A stretch of DNA of 64,000 bases from Acridotheres tristis (lineage: Eukaryota > Chordata > Aves > Passeriformes > Sturnidae): the NCBI GenBank assembly GCA_037013685.1, contig CM072898.1:1550001-1614000 (forward strand), in the 5' to 3' direction. The notes under the pieces are model-generated. The model made no database searches. It saw only the letters and a program-made list of their open reading frames with translations, and had not been told where the DNA came from. Of this stretch, positions 50,201 to 60,479 are shown one piece after another; the stretch's first letter is position 1, and the number at the start of each line of letters is the position of its first letter. The position numbers and the translations under genes are program-made.

Positions 50201-53200
50201 CTAACATCTTTTTGGTTTTGACTCTGCTCTTCTAAGACAATGTACTGTTTTCTAGAACCCCTGCAACCTTTCTAAACAGAGCTGCACATTCTGCTGATGA
50301 AATCCCTGGGAAGGTAGGAGGTACAATGGTTTTATTTGCAGCCTAAATCTTTGTGCTTGAGGACTTGGATGTTCAGGAGTTTTGCTCTGGTCCTTGGCCA
50401 GCTCAGCCTTTGGATAAATGTTGTGCAGAATGCAGGGATCCCTCAGCTCTGCAGGGTCTTGAAAACCTAACACTGAATATGGGAAGTGCAGGAGGCACCA
50501 TTTGCTAACTCAGTGCTGTCTGCTGCCTTATTTTTGTGCTTATTTATTTCTATGCCATAACTTAAACCTCCATTATTATTCTTTTTAATTGCTACCTAAG
50601 AAGCAAAAAGGAAGAAAACCAGTTTGGCAGTAATGACCACATGTAGATGCATTTGTTGTGTATTGATCATACATATGAGTTGAGGGTCTTTACTTGCACA
50701 AGTGAAAGCTCGTTATTGGTAATGACAAAAAGGTAAAATGGAACAGCCTGGTCTTTTTCTCTACTTCTATGCAGTTTCATACAGACTTAGATCTGCTGCA
50801 GAGTATCAAGAAAAACACAGAAAATAGTTCTTATTGATGAAGACTAATAGTTTTGTGTTTTCTATAACATAGATTTTATTTTTTACTTTAATGGGCTACT
50901 AAAGAGCTGTAGACTGTGAGTTGTAAACCCTGCACAGCAATGCTAATTTGTTGAAGAATATGCTTTCACTGGTGTCTTTCAAAATCATGCAAACTTTGCA
51001 ATTGCTCATACCTTTCACCTTACTTGTTTTCCATGAGATTTCATGTGTTAGACTTCTAAGATATTCTATATGAGACTGGGCAGGAAGGATAGAGACCCAA
51101 GAATTCATGAGTGGTGAGAGGGCAGAAGAACATACTCAACAATATTCAACAGCCAAAACTATTTCCATTTTAAAAATGGCTAGAGGGTAAAAACGAGAGG
51201 TGGATACTGGATTCCATAAGTTTTTCTTTCTTTTCTCCATACACTGATTAGCTGAAAATCTTGCATTCCCTTTGCCTTGCAAATGCAACCAGAGCCCTGA
51301 CATTCAGGAAGAGAGTAATTTAATTTGCTATGCTGTCTTAATCAGGGACTTAAGTGCAGCAAGATCTGACATTTTTTACCCAGACAATATTATGTAAAGC
51401 AGTGAGCTGGGGGCTCAGGCTCGTGTCACAGCTGATGATTGCCAGGAAATCGTGCAGCAGCAGAGCAGTGCAAGGGTGACAGTGTTACCATGGAGGCTGC
51501 AGAGATAAAGCTGCAGCTGACACGAAAACGTGTGACAAAGGTCCCCACAACTGAGACACCCAAAGATGAAAAATCCGTGAGAAAGTTGTTCAGCACCTGG
51601 CTGACACCCACAGCTCCATTCTTCTTTTCTCTGAGGGGCAGTGGAGGACTCTCCTCTCTGAATTGCAGGGGAAGGAAATGCATGGATTTAAAGCTGCCCG
51701 TGTGTGTGAGTGCAGGCAGGCATCCCTGACCTGCAGCAGGAGCAGACAGGGCACGACCTGCTGCAGGTCCCAGGCGCTGCCAGGTGTCCCCAGCTGCGGT
51801 GGCCCCAAACCCTGCAAGGAGCTCGCTGAGTCCCTGCCACCAGAGAGGCGGAGCTGCCTCTTGTGGAGCACCCCAAATTCCAGCTGTGCTGCTGGCTTTG
51901 TGATGTGTCCAACAAGCCTCACGGGCAGCCCAGAGACACGAACAAAGTGAGGCAGTGTAGCCATTTCCGTGCCTTCCCCTGGGCAGGGTGAGGAGTGTGG
52001 GAGCTCAGCCCTGCCCAGGGCTGCTGGGTTCCTTGTCACAGCCAGCTCCATCCCCAGGGCTGCATTTCCCACCTTTGGTAAGCACAGGGCATTACAATAA
52101 TCCAATTCGGACGTGACAAAAATTACTGCTCCTCTGCCAAGGCATCTTCTGAACTGAAAACTTTCATCCCCAAAAAAAGAGTCACAGCCTTCAGTGGGAC
52201 TGCAAGTTTAACAGGACCATAATTATTTATGCTAATAAAGGGAGGCTGATGGAAGTGAGACTTACTGCCAGGAACAAGCTGAGGGAATTTTCCTGGGTCT
52301 TACTAAACTTGTGGTCCAAATCTCTTCCTTTCTCCAACCCTGTGTAAGAACTCAGCAAGGCTTCTTTAGGAGGGTGGGAAAATTAATATTTTCAAACATA
52401 TGCTATTTATCTCTGTCTCTGAGCACTAAATTGTAATTCAGATTAATATTTTCTTCATTTCCTGTGATAAATATGGGAATTATTAGGAAAAATTCTGTAG
52501 GCTCCTAATTGGATTCCAGTGATTCATTCAGCAGCACATTTATAAATAGGAAAAAAGGGGAGGGGGAGAAGTCAGCAAGAGAGAGGAAAGTGTTCAAGAC
52601 ATACAACTGCCATTTCAACCAGTGGCCAGAACATTTTTGTGGTACTTCACTGAGACTATTTTTTGGGTGAAGTAAATTTTTTAGCCTACGTCCTACCTTC
52701 TAGTGCTGGAATCCTTAGTGCAATTTTTAAGTTAAACAAAGTTGTTCCCTCTTGAAGTCTGAACATTGGCTACAGAAACATTATTTACAGATGTGCAATT
52801 GGGATTTGTTCTCTCTTCTCTTCAACACCCATGGCACAGAGCACAAGGACAGTGAATGTAATTTACTATTTCAATTTTTAGAGATTTGTATCTTCAGTAG
52901 CATTGGTGTTCAGTTGTTCCTTTATGCAAAGAGGGACGCAAGGTGTCATTACTATGCCAGAGGTATTGTGGTAAATTATGAGTTAAAGGAACCTCCTGGA
53001 ATGCACAGGCATCACTTCTCTGATTGCAACTGCAGATTCATTCAGGTCTCTGTGATGTATTTGAAATTAAATCTGCATTGTGTTTCAATAATATTTAGAG
53101 CACCAAAGTAAATTTCAGCATGATCTAAGTATTAACTCACTTTTTTTAGACTACATCTCACCCGTTTTCTGTCATGCACTGCATTCTTAATCACTGTCAA

Positions 53201-55570
53201 CTCACTGTATTTTCCTTCTCAATAAGGAACAGTGATGTTATGCAATGTTACTATGTAGATCATGCTCTGGTTTTTCTACTCCTATTTTGAGAAAATGCTT
53301 CTGAGTAAAACTTCATTTTTGGTGATGCCAAGTCTTCCCCAGCAGATAGCATTTCATCTATATTTATGTGACATGATTTTATGCTTCGTGGTTTTGGCAG
53401 GTGGAGGAATTATATTTTTCCCATTTTTCATATGGTGAAGAATGTACAGAGTCTAGTTTAGCCCAGAAAGCACAGAGGGTTTGATTTGTTTTCCTAACAT
53501 GTGTGTCACACATAAAAGGCAATATCCTTGCCCTGTGGTTGTTAATAAGTGGCTGCTCCAAACAGATTTGTGCCAACACAGGATCCACCACCACAATTAG
53601 CAGTAGTAGGAACTTCAGCTGGCAGTAGCAGAGAAAGCAGTAAAGATTAAATGACTGTGTGAGCTGTCTCTCCAAATAAAAACTGATGTGCATTGGCAAA
53701 AAATGAGAAAACTCACACTTACCCCTTATATTCTGTTTTACTTGGGTAATAACTAAGAGAAAATGTTGCTGTCTGGGACTCACTATTTTTCACATGACAG
53801 ATTCACCCCATTAATGACAAGAATATGAGTAACCACACCAGTAAAACATCTCAAATTACAAAAACTTCTAGATGACTTTCAAATGTTTGAGGATACAGAT
53901 AACCTTTTGAAGAAAGCTGATTTTTAGAGACATTTGTCAGCATGTTACTGTTTTTTATCTAGTGTTGCATATGTACTTCCAGAAAGTCTGCTTGGAAATT
54001 CCACTAAATTGTATCCAAAATTTTTTTTTTTTTCTGGGCAGAATATCTTCCAGGAGCTTCAAAATCTCTGCGAAATAGTACTCATGATAATACTTCTACA
54101 GCATAGACTATGATCTTGGTCTAGAGCAGATTAATGTCAGAGCTGCAGTAACAATAATCCTTCCCTTTCTCAAGAGCAATGGCTGAATTATGCTAATACC
54201 TGTACAACAAATGAATGAAAAAAATTAGTACAGTGAGGATTTGAATAAGTATTGCATTGTACAATATTTACTGGTAGAAAACATTCTAGATTAGCCCATG
54301 TTTCTTTAGGGTGACTCACAATTTATTGTCTCCTATATGACATACTTCCAAAATACAAATTCTTTCCTACAGTTTAAATGAGCCACTAGGAATGTGCTAG
54401 AGCTCCTCAGAAATATCTTAGGCTTAAGAATCTCCCCAAAATGGCCTTTGAGCTCATGAGCAGTAAAAGCCATCTGATGTATATGTCAGTGTGCAAAAAC
54501 CCCAGCTGGTAACCACAGCCTTGAAGAGGTTTTGCAGCTGCAATGATGCAGCACATCAGTGTCACTGTGAAATGCCCAATCTTGCACTCTGGGTGTGCAT
54601 CCCATTCCTGGCATTTATTATGGACAGGATTTCATCCCATAAATCCATCAGACAGGTCAGTCCTTTCCTGCTCCCTGTGAAAGCAAAGGGCAGGCAGAAG
54701 TCTGAAGCTTTGCCAACAGGGAACACGATGGAGGTTTGTCATTAACCTTGGCACCTTCCTGATTTGGACACTTGCCGTAGAATATTCAGGATTAGAGCAA
54801 TTGCCTTGGTGTTGACATTAGAAGCTTCCGTGTACAGAGATGCCTGGTGCCATACTCTGACAGTGCTCAGATGTCCCATAATGGATAATAATCGATATAT
54901 AATAGATAGTGATAGATATGTAACAGAAAATAGCTTGCCAGGAAGCAAGGCTAGTGGAAAAATAAAGCCAAATCCAATTAAAGTGTCTGCTCAGGTTAAT
55001 GTGAGCTTTGACTGCCGGACAGAATCATTCACTTTAGACCACTCAGAACACAAAGCACTTCTTTTCACAAGAAATGTGACCTGTTAGCAGCAACACAAGC
55101 TAAACTGGGCATGTAACCAGCAGCACAGCAGGAGATGCTAATTTGCTAATTCCTGCATTCCCCCTGTGAATTCCTGCACTGCTCCCTGAGGAGGGCCCAA
55201 GCCCTGGGATAACTCCATGGAGAGCTGTTTGCCCGAGCTCTGGAAGCCCAGTGCAAGGTGTGAGACCTGAGGAAGCCTCCCAGAGTTTTGGGAAAGCTCA
55301 GCCACTCTAAAAGCATGGACAAACTGGGCTCTCGGGCAGTTGGAACCACCTCTCATGAACTGAACTCATGCAGGGACAGTGGAAAGAGGCAGAGGAATGT
55401 GTGTTTTATGGGTTTTGAGAACAGAGTTTATGGATTGGTTTTAAGAGAATATATCCTATGAAGAGGAAATTATAAAGAAAATGCTGCAAGTCCCAGTTCT
55501 TGCACTGCAACACGTTTGGTTTTAACTTCATTAATAGCAAATAGGGAAAAGTCATGGAAAAACACCAATT
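47257..55570. other. Non-coding, no gene recognised
   Basis: Eight kilobases with no exon, RNA gene or transposon that I can identify. Open frames up to 171 codons (minus, 51590-52105) lie in a locally GC-richer stretch at 51.4-52.1 kb and show no known domain. Confidence 0.45.
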
Positions 55571-55574
55571 ATAA

Positions 55575-56073
55575 CACACTAAATTACCAAAAAAACAGCA
55601 CTGAAGGCCAGTGCACACAACTGAATCCTACAACTCCTTCAAACACCCTTGCCAGCCTGCTTTGAACTTCTTGAAACCACTGGAAGCTATCTACAGGAGT
55701 GGGACAAGATTGGACAATTATACTGCTGCCAAAAAGGAAAAAAAACAACCTCCTGCATTTGCTTATTGGCTGTAACACAAGACCTTCAAGCCAGGAGAGG
55801 ACTTCAAACATTACAGGGCTCAATTTATCAATATAAACACAGCACATCAATCTCACTAAAGGCAGTATATAAAGCCCAGCTCCTGACAGAGCTGATGAGA
55901 ACCAGGTTGAGGATGAGCAATAATATGAGGAGTCATGGGCTCCCTTCCCAAGAAGAGCTGTTGAAGTAGAGTGTTCACAAAAGCAGGGTTTACTTCTCAA
56001 ATAAACTCTCTATTAAAGAAAAGGACAGACGGTTTTCCCAATTTATCTTGTTCCGGAACTTTATCACATGTAA
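55575..56073 (+). mobile_element. LTR-like unit converging on the RRAD 3' end
   Basis: A strong TATA box TATATAAAG at 55866-55874 is followed 130 bp later by AATAAA at 56000-56005, the spacing of an LTR U3-R. Upstream text is C/A-rich and unlike its surroundings. I could not find TG...CA ends with a matching flanking duplication, so the limits are only estimates. It may instead be a small host transcription unit. Transcription from it would run toward the RRAD poly(A) sites. Confidence 0.4.
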
Positions 56074-56159
56074 ATCTTCAGTCTGTATAACATTTTGTAC
56101 ATTTTGTACAGTGGAAAAAGGTCAGTATAAAAATACTGCTCTCTCATTCTTTATGCACA

Positions 56160-56772
56160 CTATGAGAAAAGCACAGTTTATTATAACAGGAAATAATATT
56201 TTATTATAAAATCTGCATGTAAACAAGTAACCAATTAATTGAATAACAGTTAATGGAAGTGCAAATTAACTTCATAAAATGATATCTGTTCTGTATTTAA
56301 ATATATATATATAGAATTTGTTTTCTCTCATTCTACTGTGGTTCTACTCCTCCCTCCCCACATTTAAGTTTAAAAAGATTCATCATTGCTTGCTTTATAC
56401 TAAAAAGAGTGTACGAGCCTGCGTACAAGTTTAAGTTTTGCTCTGCAAACGAGACAAGTCTATGGTGATAGTTATCCTTTCTTATCTTTGCACCTCTGGC
56501 ATCCACAAGACAAGAAGATATAGAACATACACATGGGCATGTCAAGCCTCATATTTCAAGTTAGTTCATTTACTTGCACACACTGAAACTTAAACCGTTT
56601 ATCAATGAAGCACTGTAGTGTAACTTCCAGCCTTGCTTGAGCACCTTAAGGCATTGAGGAGAGTCCCAAAGGGAAGGTCGGGGCTGTTATCACCAGGAGC
56701 ATCATCTGCAGCTCTCTGAGCAGGCAGGCGCTTGTTCATCCCGTGTGCCACACCTGCCCTTGCCCAAAGCTC
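56160..56772 (-). other. RRAD: RRAD 3' untranslated region
   Basis: Sequence after the stop codon at 56773-56775. Minus-strand AATAAA signals lie at 56205-56200 and 56182-56177, so the mRNA probably ends at about 56185-56155, giving roughly 590-610 bp of 3' UTR. AT-rich, with a (TA)n run further downstream of these signals, outside the transcript. Confidence 0.65.
56177..56205 (-). promoter_or_regulatory. Two RRAD poly(A) signals
   Basis: AATAAA on the minus strand at 56205-56200 and 56182-56177, the first canonical signals I find downstream of the RRAD stop. Confidence 0.6.
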
Positions 56773-57050
56773 CTATAGCACAGACAAATCGTGGCAAGAC
56801 TTGGATTTTGCTTTGAAAGCCATCTTCTTGTTGTTCTTGGCCACGATCCTGCCGAGGAATCTCTTGGCCTTTTTGCTGATGCTCTCCCTCCTCTTGGTGT
56901 TGGCCATCCTGCGGGCGTTGTCCTCCTTGCTGTCCTTGCGCAGCCGGATCTGCCGCACGATGCCCTCGAACAGATCCTTCACGTTGTGGTGCAGGGCAGC
57001 CGAGGTCTCGATGAACTTGCAGTCAAACACCACAGCACAGGCCCGACCCT
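56773..57050 (-). CDS. RRAD: RRAD exon 5 (last coding exon)
   Basis: Acceptor TGTGTGCAG|AGGGTC. It completes Glu205 and encodes EGRACAVVFDCKF, the G5 motif ETSA, a basic calmodulin/14-3-3-binding type tail and the terminal DLSVL, then TAG at 56775-56773. Confidence 0.97.
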
Positions 57051-59744
57051 CTGCACACAAACACAACCAGGAGGGTGAGCAGAGGGCTCTGTCTCTTCAC
57101 AGACAGCGTCACAAACACAAAACTAAAACTGCCTCTAAGCAAGGGAACTGCCTTCAACACCATGAAACAACTTTACTGCAAAACAGGAAAACCCAAATTT
57201 GCTCTCATGGTTTGGCCCCCTTACTCCTCGTGGTTTTGTTGTGCTATTGGATCAATGGAAATCAATGCATGGAGCAATATCCCTTCAGCCAGACTGTTCC
57301 CATACTGTTTAAGAGCTAAAGCTGATTTAGGAGAGGCCCTTGGAAGCATGCTTGCTGTTTGATAGAGAACAGTGTGAGGTACAGAAAGAAATGGGGTTTA
57401 TTCTGGAAGCTACTGAACAATTCTACACTTCTGCCTTGCTGTAACAAGTGAGTTTTCCACACCAATAGGAGTGGAGCTGATACAGGCCACAAGGTCAAGT
57501 CATTGAACACATCAGTAGAGGTCACAAAGTTGTGCACCACTGAATCTGATCGGGGCTGAATTCGAAATACAAGATGTTCAGAGTTCTGGGCATGCTGCAG
57601 CACAAATTTCCAGAGTCAACTGTGATAGATAACAGCAGAGTTGTAAACCTGAGGAAAGTACAGATGTCAGAACTAGGACAGGTCAACCATGCCCTGCCCC
57701 AGCCTGAAAAAGTAATCTCCTGATGAACTCCAATCAAATCCCTGTGCAGGATTAAACACTGGGAGCATGGCAAATCAGATAGGGAGAAAGTGTTCATCAT
57801 CAAGGCACCAATATTTCAAAGTATCCTTTCCAGTGGAAAACAAATAAACCTACCCCAAAACAAAACAAAATCTGGCCAAAGAAAAAGCCTCACAAAGTGT
57901 TTAAATAAGCAGAATCAAGACTGTGGTGTTGGCAGTGGTTCCTGTGCTCCAGGTACCTAAATGCCAGCTGGAACTGGCTGAGAGAATTCTCACTGATCAC
58001 AGCTGGAGAAGATACACAAAAAGACACTTGAGTTGTGTGAGCCTCGTCCCACCAGCTCAGCTCAAATGTGATGGAGTCACCTCCAGCAGCAAGGGTTGCA
58101 CAGGGATCCCCTTTCCTGAGGCTGCCTGGGCTCTGTGACATGGCACTGTGTCCCTTAAAGAGGACAGCTCAGACTGCCACATCCCCAGCCTGGCAAGTGC
58201 TGCTGCACAGGCATCCTACAATTCAAGCCTGGCTTTAGCAGTCCTGTGCTGAAGCTGCAGCTCTGATGCATTTTCCTCACACACACTGCAGCTCAGAGCT
58301 CTGCACAGCCACACATCTTCCCCCAAACCATCCCCAGTGTTTCTTCTGTGGTACCAAGCCCTTCAGCACGAAGCAGCTGGCTCCACTTCCCCAGATCCTC
58401 AAATCACACATTTTTCTACATCAAACTCAGACCATTCCTATTGGCCACAATCCTGCATAGCCTTTGCTGCTACTTTAGACAGCACCTGTAAAATTCAGTG
58501 TCTCTTACCATCAACTGAGACCTCCCGGGACCTGACCAGGTCACTTTTATTTCCCACAAGGATAATAGGAATGTCCTCTGTCTGCCTTGCTCTTCTCAGC
58601 TGGATTCTTAGCTCAGAAGCCTTTTCAAAACTAACTTTGTCTGTCACTGAGTATACAATAATATAGGCATCTCCCATTTTCATGCAGTGGTTTTGGAGCC
58701 ATTGGCTGTCATCCTGAAACAACAGACAAGAAATAGATTTATTGTGCTGAAAAATCAATCAACACTGAGTGATGGTTTATTACTCTAAGCACCTTAAAGA
58801 TTCTGTTCTTAGCCTTATAAAAAGTCAGTAAAAGTAAGCCAGTGTGCCCAAAACTTCAAAGATTTTCTTATTTAAAATACAAAACAAAAGGAATTTCTCT
58901 CGTTTCCAGAAATAATATCAGGTCTACACTGATCAGATTGACAATCTCTAATATTACAGTAATTCCCTGGGCTACTCATGTATGATACTGATTACTCAAA
59001 GCATTAAGAGAGTCTCACTCAGCTCTATTCAGGGTTTTAAACTGCCTGCCTAGCTACAAGAAATTAATTGCAGAAAGAACAAAAGGCAGTATGAATTCTG
59101 ATTTTTAATGTCACTTATCTGATTGAAATAGGCATAGTTGTTCCATTTATACTTTTTTTCTAAGAGAGCTACCGACCAAGCCATAAAGCAAAAGCATGAG
59201 GAAAGAGCTGTAAGTACCTGCTCCCATATATCAAACACCACGAGAGATGCTTCTTCTCCATCAACTATAATTGATCTGTCGTATGTATTTCCTACGGAAA
59301 ATTTAAAAAAACAGTTAAAAGAAAAACTTCAGCAGAAGAAGTTATTCTCCTCCATCCCTGCCTGGGAGGGGATGTCCGTAGGGGAGGCTCCGAGCCCGCT
59401 GTGCCCTCACCGGCCTCCTCCGCGTCCGCGCACTCCTCCACGCCGCCGAAGATGCGCGCCAGGCTGGTCTTGCCGACGCCGTGCTCGCCCAGCAGGATCA
59501 CCTTGTAGAGGCTGCCGTCCGAGTCGCTGCCCGAGGAGATGACGGAGTCGGAGGAGTCGGAGGCCCAGCTCTGGCGGTGCTCGCCGCCGGGGCTGTACGA
59601 GGTGCAGCGCACCAAGCCCGACAGCTCCTCGGGCGGCAGCGCCCGCAGGTCGCGCTCGTCCACGGGCATGCTGCGGCGGTGCAGGTGCTGCTGCGCCGCG
59701 AACGGCGTGCTGCCGCGCCGCTTGTCCCCGCGGTTCAGAGTCAT
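56773..59744 (-). CDS. RRAD: RRAD, RGK-family small GTPase (spliced, 296 aa)
   Basis: Joined coding exons 59744-59411, 59291-59218, 58713-58509 and 57050-56773 give 891 nt, 296 residues plus stop TAG. The N-terminus MTLN and HRRSMPVDERD (residues 22-32), the C-terminus KSKSCHDLSVL and the whole GTPase core match RRAD rather than its relative GEM. Human RRAD is 308 residues; the difference is in the N-terminal tail. Motifs seen: P-loop GEHGVGKT (86-93), the RGK-type G3 motif DIWEQ (132-136) in place of DxxG, NKSD (191-194), and ETSA (219-222). Basic C-terminal segment from about 243 with KRRES (Ser261) and the final Ser289. The family has no C-terminal lipid-attachment cysteine box. RAD proteins bind the beta subunit of voltage-gated calcium channels and inhibit L-type current in heart and muscle; phosphorylation by PKA of serines in both tails relieves this. 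Ser25, Ser261 and Ser289 here fit those sites. All introns are GT-AG (318, 119, 504 and 1458 bp including the 5' UTR intron). No frameshift or internal stop. Confidence 0.97.
58509..58713 (-). CDS. RRAD: RRAD exon 4
   Basis: A 205-nt exon between TGTTTCAG|GATGAC and GTTGATG|GTAAGA. It encodes residues 137-204 plus one base: HCMKMGDAY, the SFEKASELRIQLRRARQTED stretch shared by the RGK family, and the guanine-specificity motif NKSD. Confidence 0.97.
59218..59291 (-). CDS. RRAD: RRAD exon 3
   Basis: A 74-nt exon between TTCCGTAG|GAAATAC and GAGCAG|GTACTT. It completes Gly112 and encodes NTYDRS through the G3 motif DIWEQ (residues 113-136), ending on a codon boundary. Intron 2 upstream is only 119 bp. 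Confidence 0.95.
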
Positions 59745-59748
59745 GGGG
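59411..59748 (-). CDS. RRAD: RRAD exon 2 (first coding exon)
   Basis: Acceptor CCCCGCAG|CCCC lies just before the start codon, so exon 2 has only four untranslated bases and the ATG is at 59744-59742. It encodes residues 1-111 plus the first base of codon 112: the N-terminal tail, the Ser25 site and the P-loop. The donor is GCCG|GTGAGG. The start is chosen because it gives MTLN, the RRAD/GEM start, directly after the splice acceptor. Confidence 0.95.
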
Positions 59749-59765
59749 CTGCGGGGAGAGCACGG

Positions 59766-59944
59766 CTGTCAGCCCGGGCTGCGCCACGGCACGGCACGGC
59801 ACGGCACGGCACGGCACGGCACGGCACGGCACGGCACGGCACTGCTGTCAGCCCGGGCTGGGGGCACGGCACGGCACGGCACGGCACAGCACGGCACGGC
59901 ACGGCACGGCATGGCTGTCAGCCCCGGGCTAGGGGCACGGCAGC
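59766..59944 (-). repeat. Higher-order (GGCAC)n repeat in RRAD intron 1
   Basis: Pentamer arrays ACGGC (59785-59841 and 59865-59911) alternate with a block CTGTCAGCCCGGGCTG seen at 59766, 59845 and 59915, so a roughly 70-80 bp unit is repeated about three times. On the gene strand the block reads AGCCCGGGCTGACAG, and its CTGAC resembles a splicing branch point. The first unit directly abuts the exon 2 acceptor. Pentamer runs read open on both strands and are not coding. Confidence 0.9.
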
Positions 59945-60066
59945 ACCTGCTGGCCCGCACTGCCCCTGCCCCGCACGGCCCCGGCCCCGCACAGCCCCTG
60001 CCCCGCACGGTCCCGGCCCCGCACGGTCCCGGCCCCACACGGCTCAAGCCCCGCAGCCGCGCTTAC

Positions 60067-60215
60067 CTCGGGCCACGGCGCGGAGCGAGGGCGCAGTGAA
60101 GGATCGGTGAAGGATCGGTGAAGGATCGCTAAGGGATCGCTGAGGGATCGCTGAGGGATCGCTGAGGGATCGCTGAGGGATTCCCCGGTGCTGCCGCGGG
60201 AGCTCCCCGAGCGCT
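60067..60215 (-). other. RRAD: RRAD exon 1 (5' untranslated), approximate 5' end
   Basis: The donor CCGAG|GTAAGC at 60067/60066 is a consensus match and pairs with the acceptor at 59749, leaving a 318-bp intron 1. The transcription start is placed about 27-30 bp past the TATA-like CATAAAG at 60248-60242, near 60215. The exon contains an 11-bp tandem repeat (60096-60182). Confidence 0.7.
60096..60182 (-). repeat. 11-bp minisatellite in RRAD exon 1
   Basis: Eight tandem 11-bp units. On the plus strand three read GTGAAGGATCG, one CTAAGGGATCG, three CTGAGGGATCG, and the last is CTGAGGGATTC. Two sub-variants are segregated in blocks, typical of expansion by slippage or unequal exchange. On the mRNA strand the unit is CGATCCCTCAG, with no ATG, so no upstream start codons arise. 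Confidence 0.93.
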
Positions 60216-60240
60216 GCTGTCACCACCGGCCCCGCGCCTC

Positions 60241-60420
60241 TCTTTATGTCCCGGCGGAGGCGCGGGGCCGTCCCTCCCGTCCCGTCCCCTCCCCGCCGTG
60301 ACGCTCGCCGGGCGCTCCGCCAGCGCATCCTCGGCAGCGCCGCCGCCCCCGCGGGCTCGGTGCGCTGCGCGGGGGCGGCGGCGGCGCGGGGAGCCCGGCA
60401 GGAGGCGGGAGCCCCCCGGG
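60241..60420 (-). promoter_or_regulatory. RRAD: RRAD core promoter in CpG island
   Basis: Minus-strand CATAAAGAG at 60248-60240 is a TATA-like element. Upstream sequence is GC-rich with GGGGGCGG-type Sp1 boxes near 60369-60380. CpG density is high from about 59380 to 60600, spanning the promoter, exon 1, intron 1 and exon 2. Confidence 0.65.
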
Positions 60421-60435
60421 GGTGCGGGAGGCACG

Positions 60436-60478
60436 ATCCGCTCGGCTCGGCTCCGCTCCGCTCGGCTCCGCTCCGCTG
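60436..60478. repeat. (CTCGG/CTCCG)n pentamer repeat
   Basis: About eight tandem pentamers CTCGG or CTCCG, upstream of the RRAD promoter. Confidence 0.85.
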
Positions 60479-60479
60479 T

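Noticed and set aside
51590..52105. 171-codon minus-strand open frame in a GC-richer stretch
   Set aside because: GC-rich sequence has fewer stops, overlapping frames of 75-96 codons exist on both strands, and no family resemblance is visible.
56773..59744. Assignment of the GTPase to GEM instead of RRAD
   Set aside because: The HRRSMPVDERD segment, RIFGGVEE and the lysine/arginine-rich tail before KSKSCHDLSVL fit RRAD better than GEM.
59481..60110. Plus-strand open frames of 186-209 codons opposite RRAD exon 2 and intron 1
   Set aside because: They are antisense to the RRAD coding exon and run on through the pentamer repeat. High GC content removes stops.
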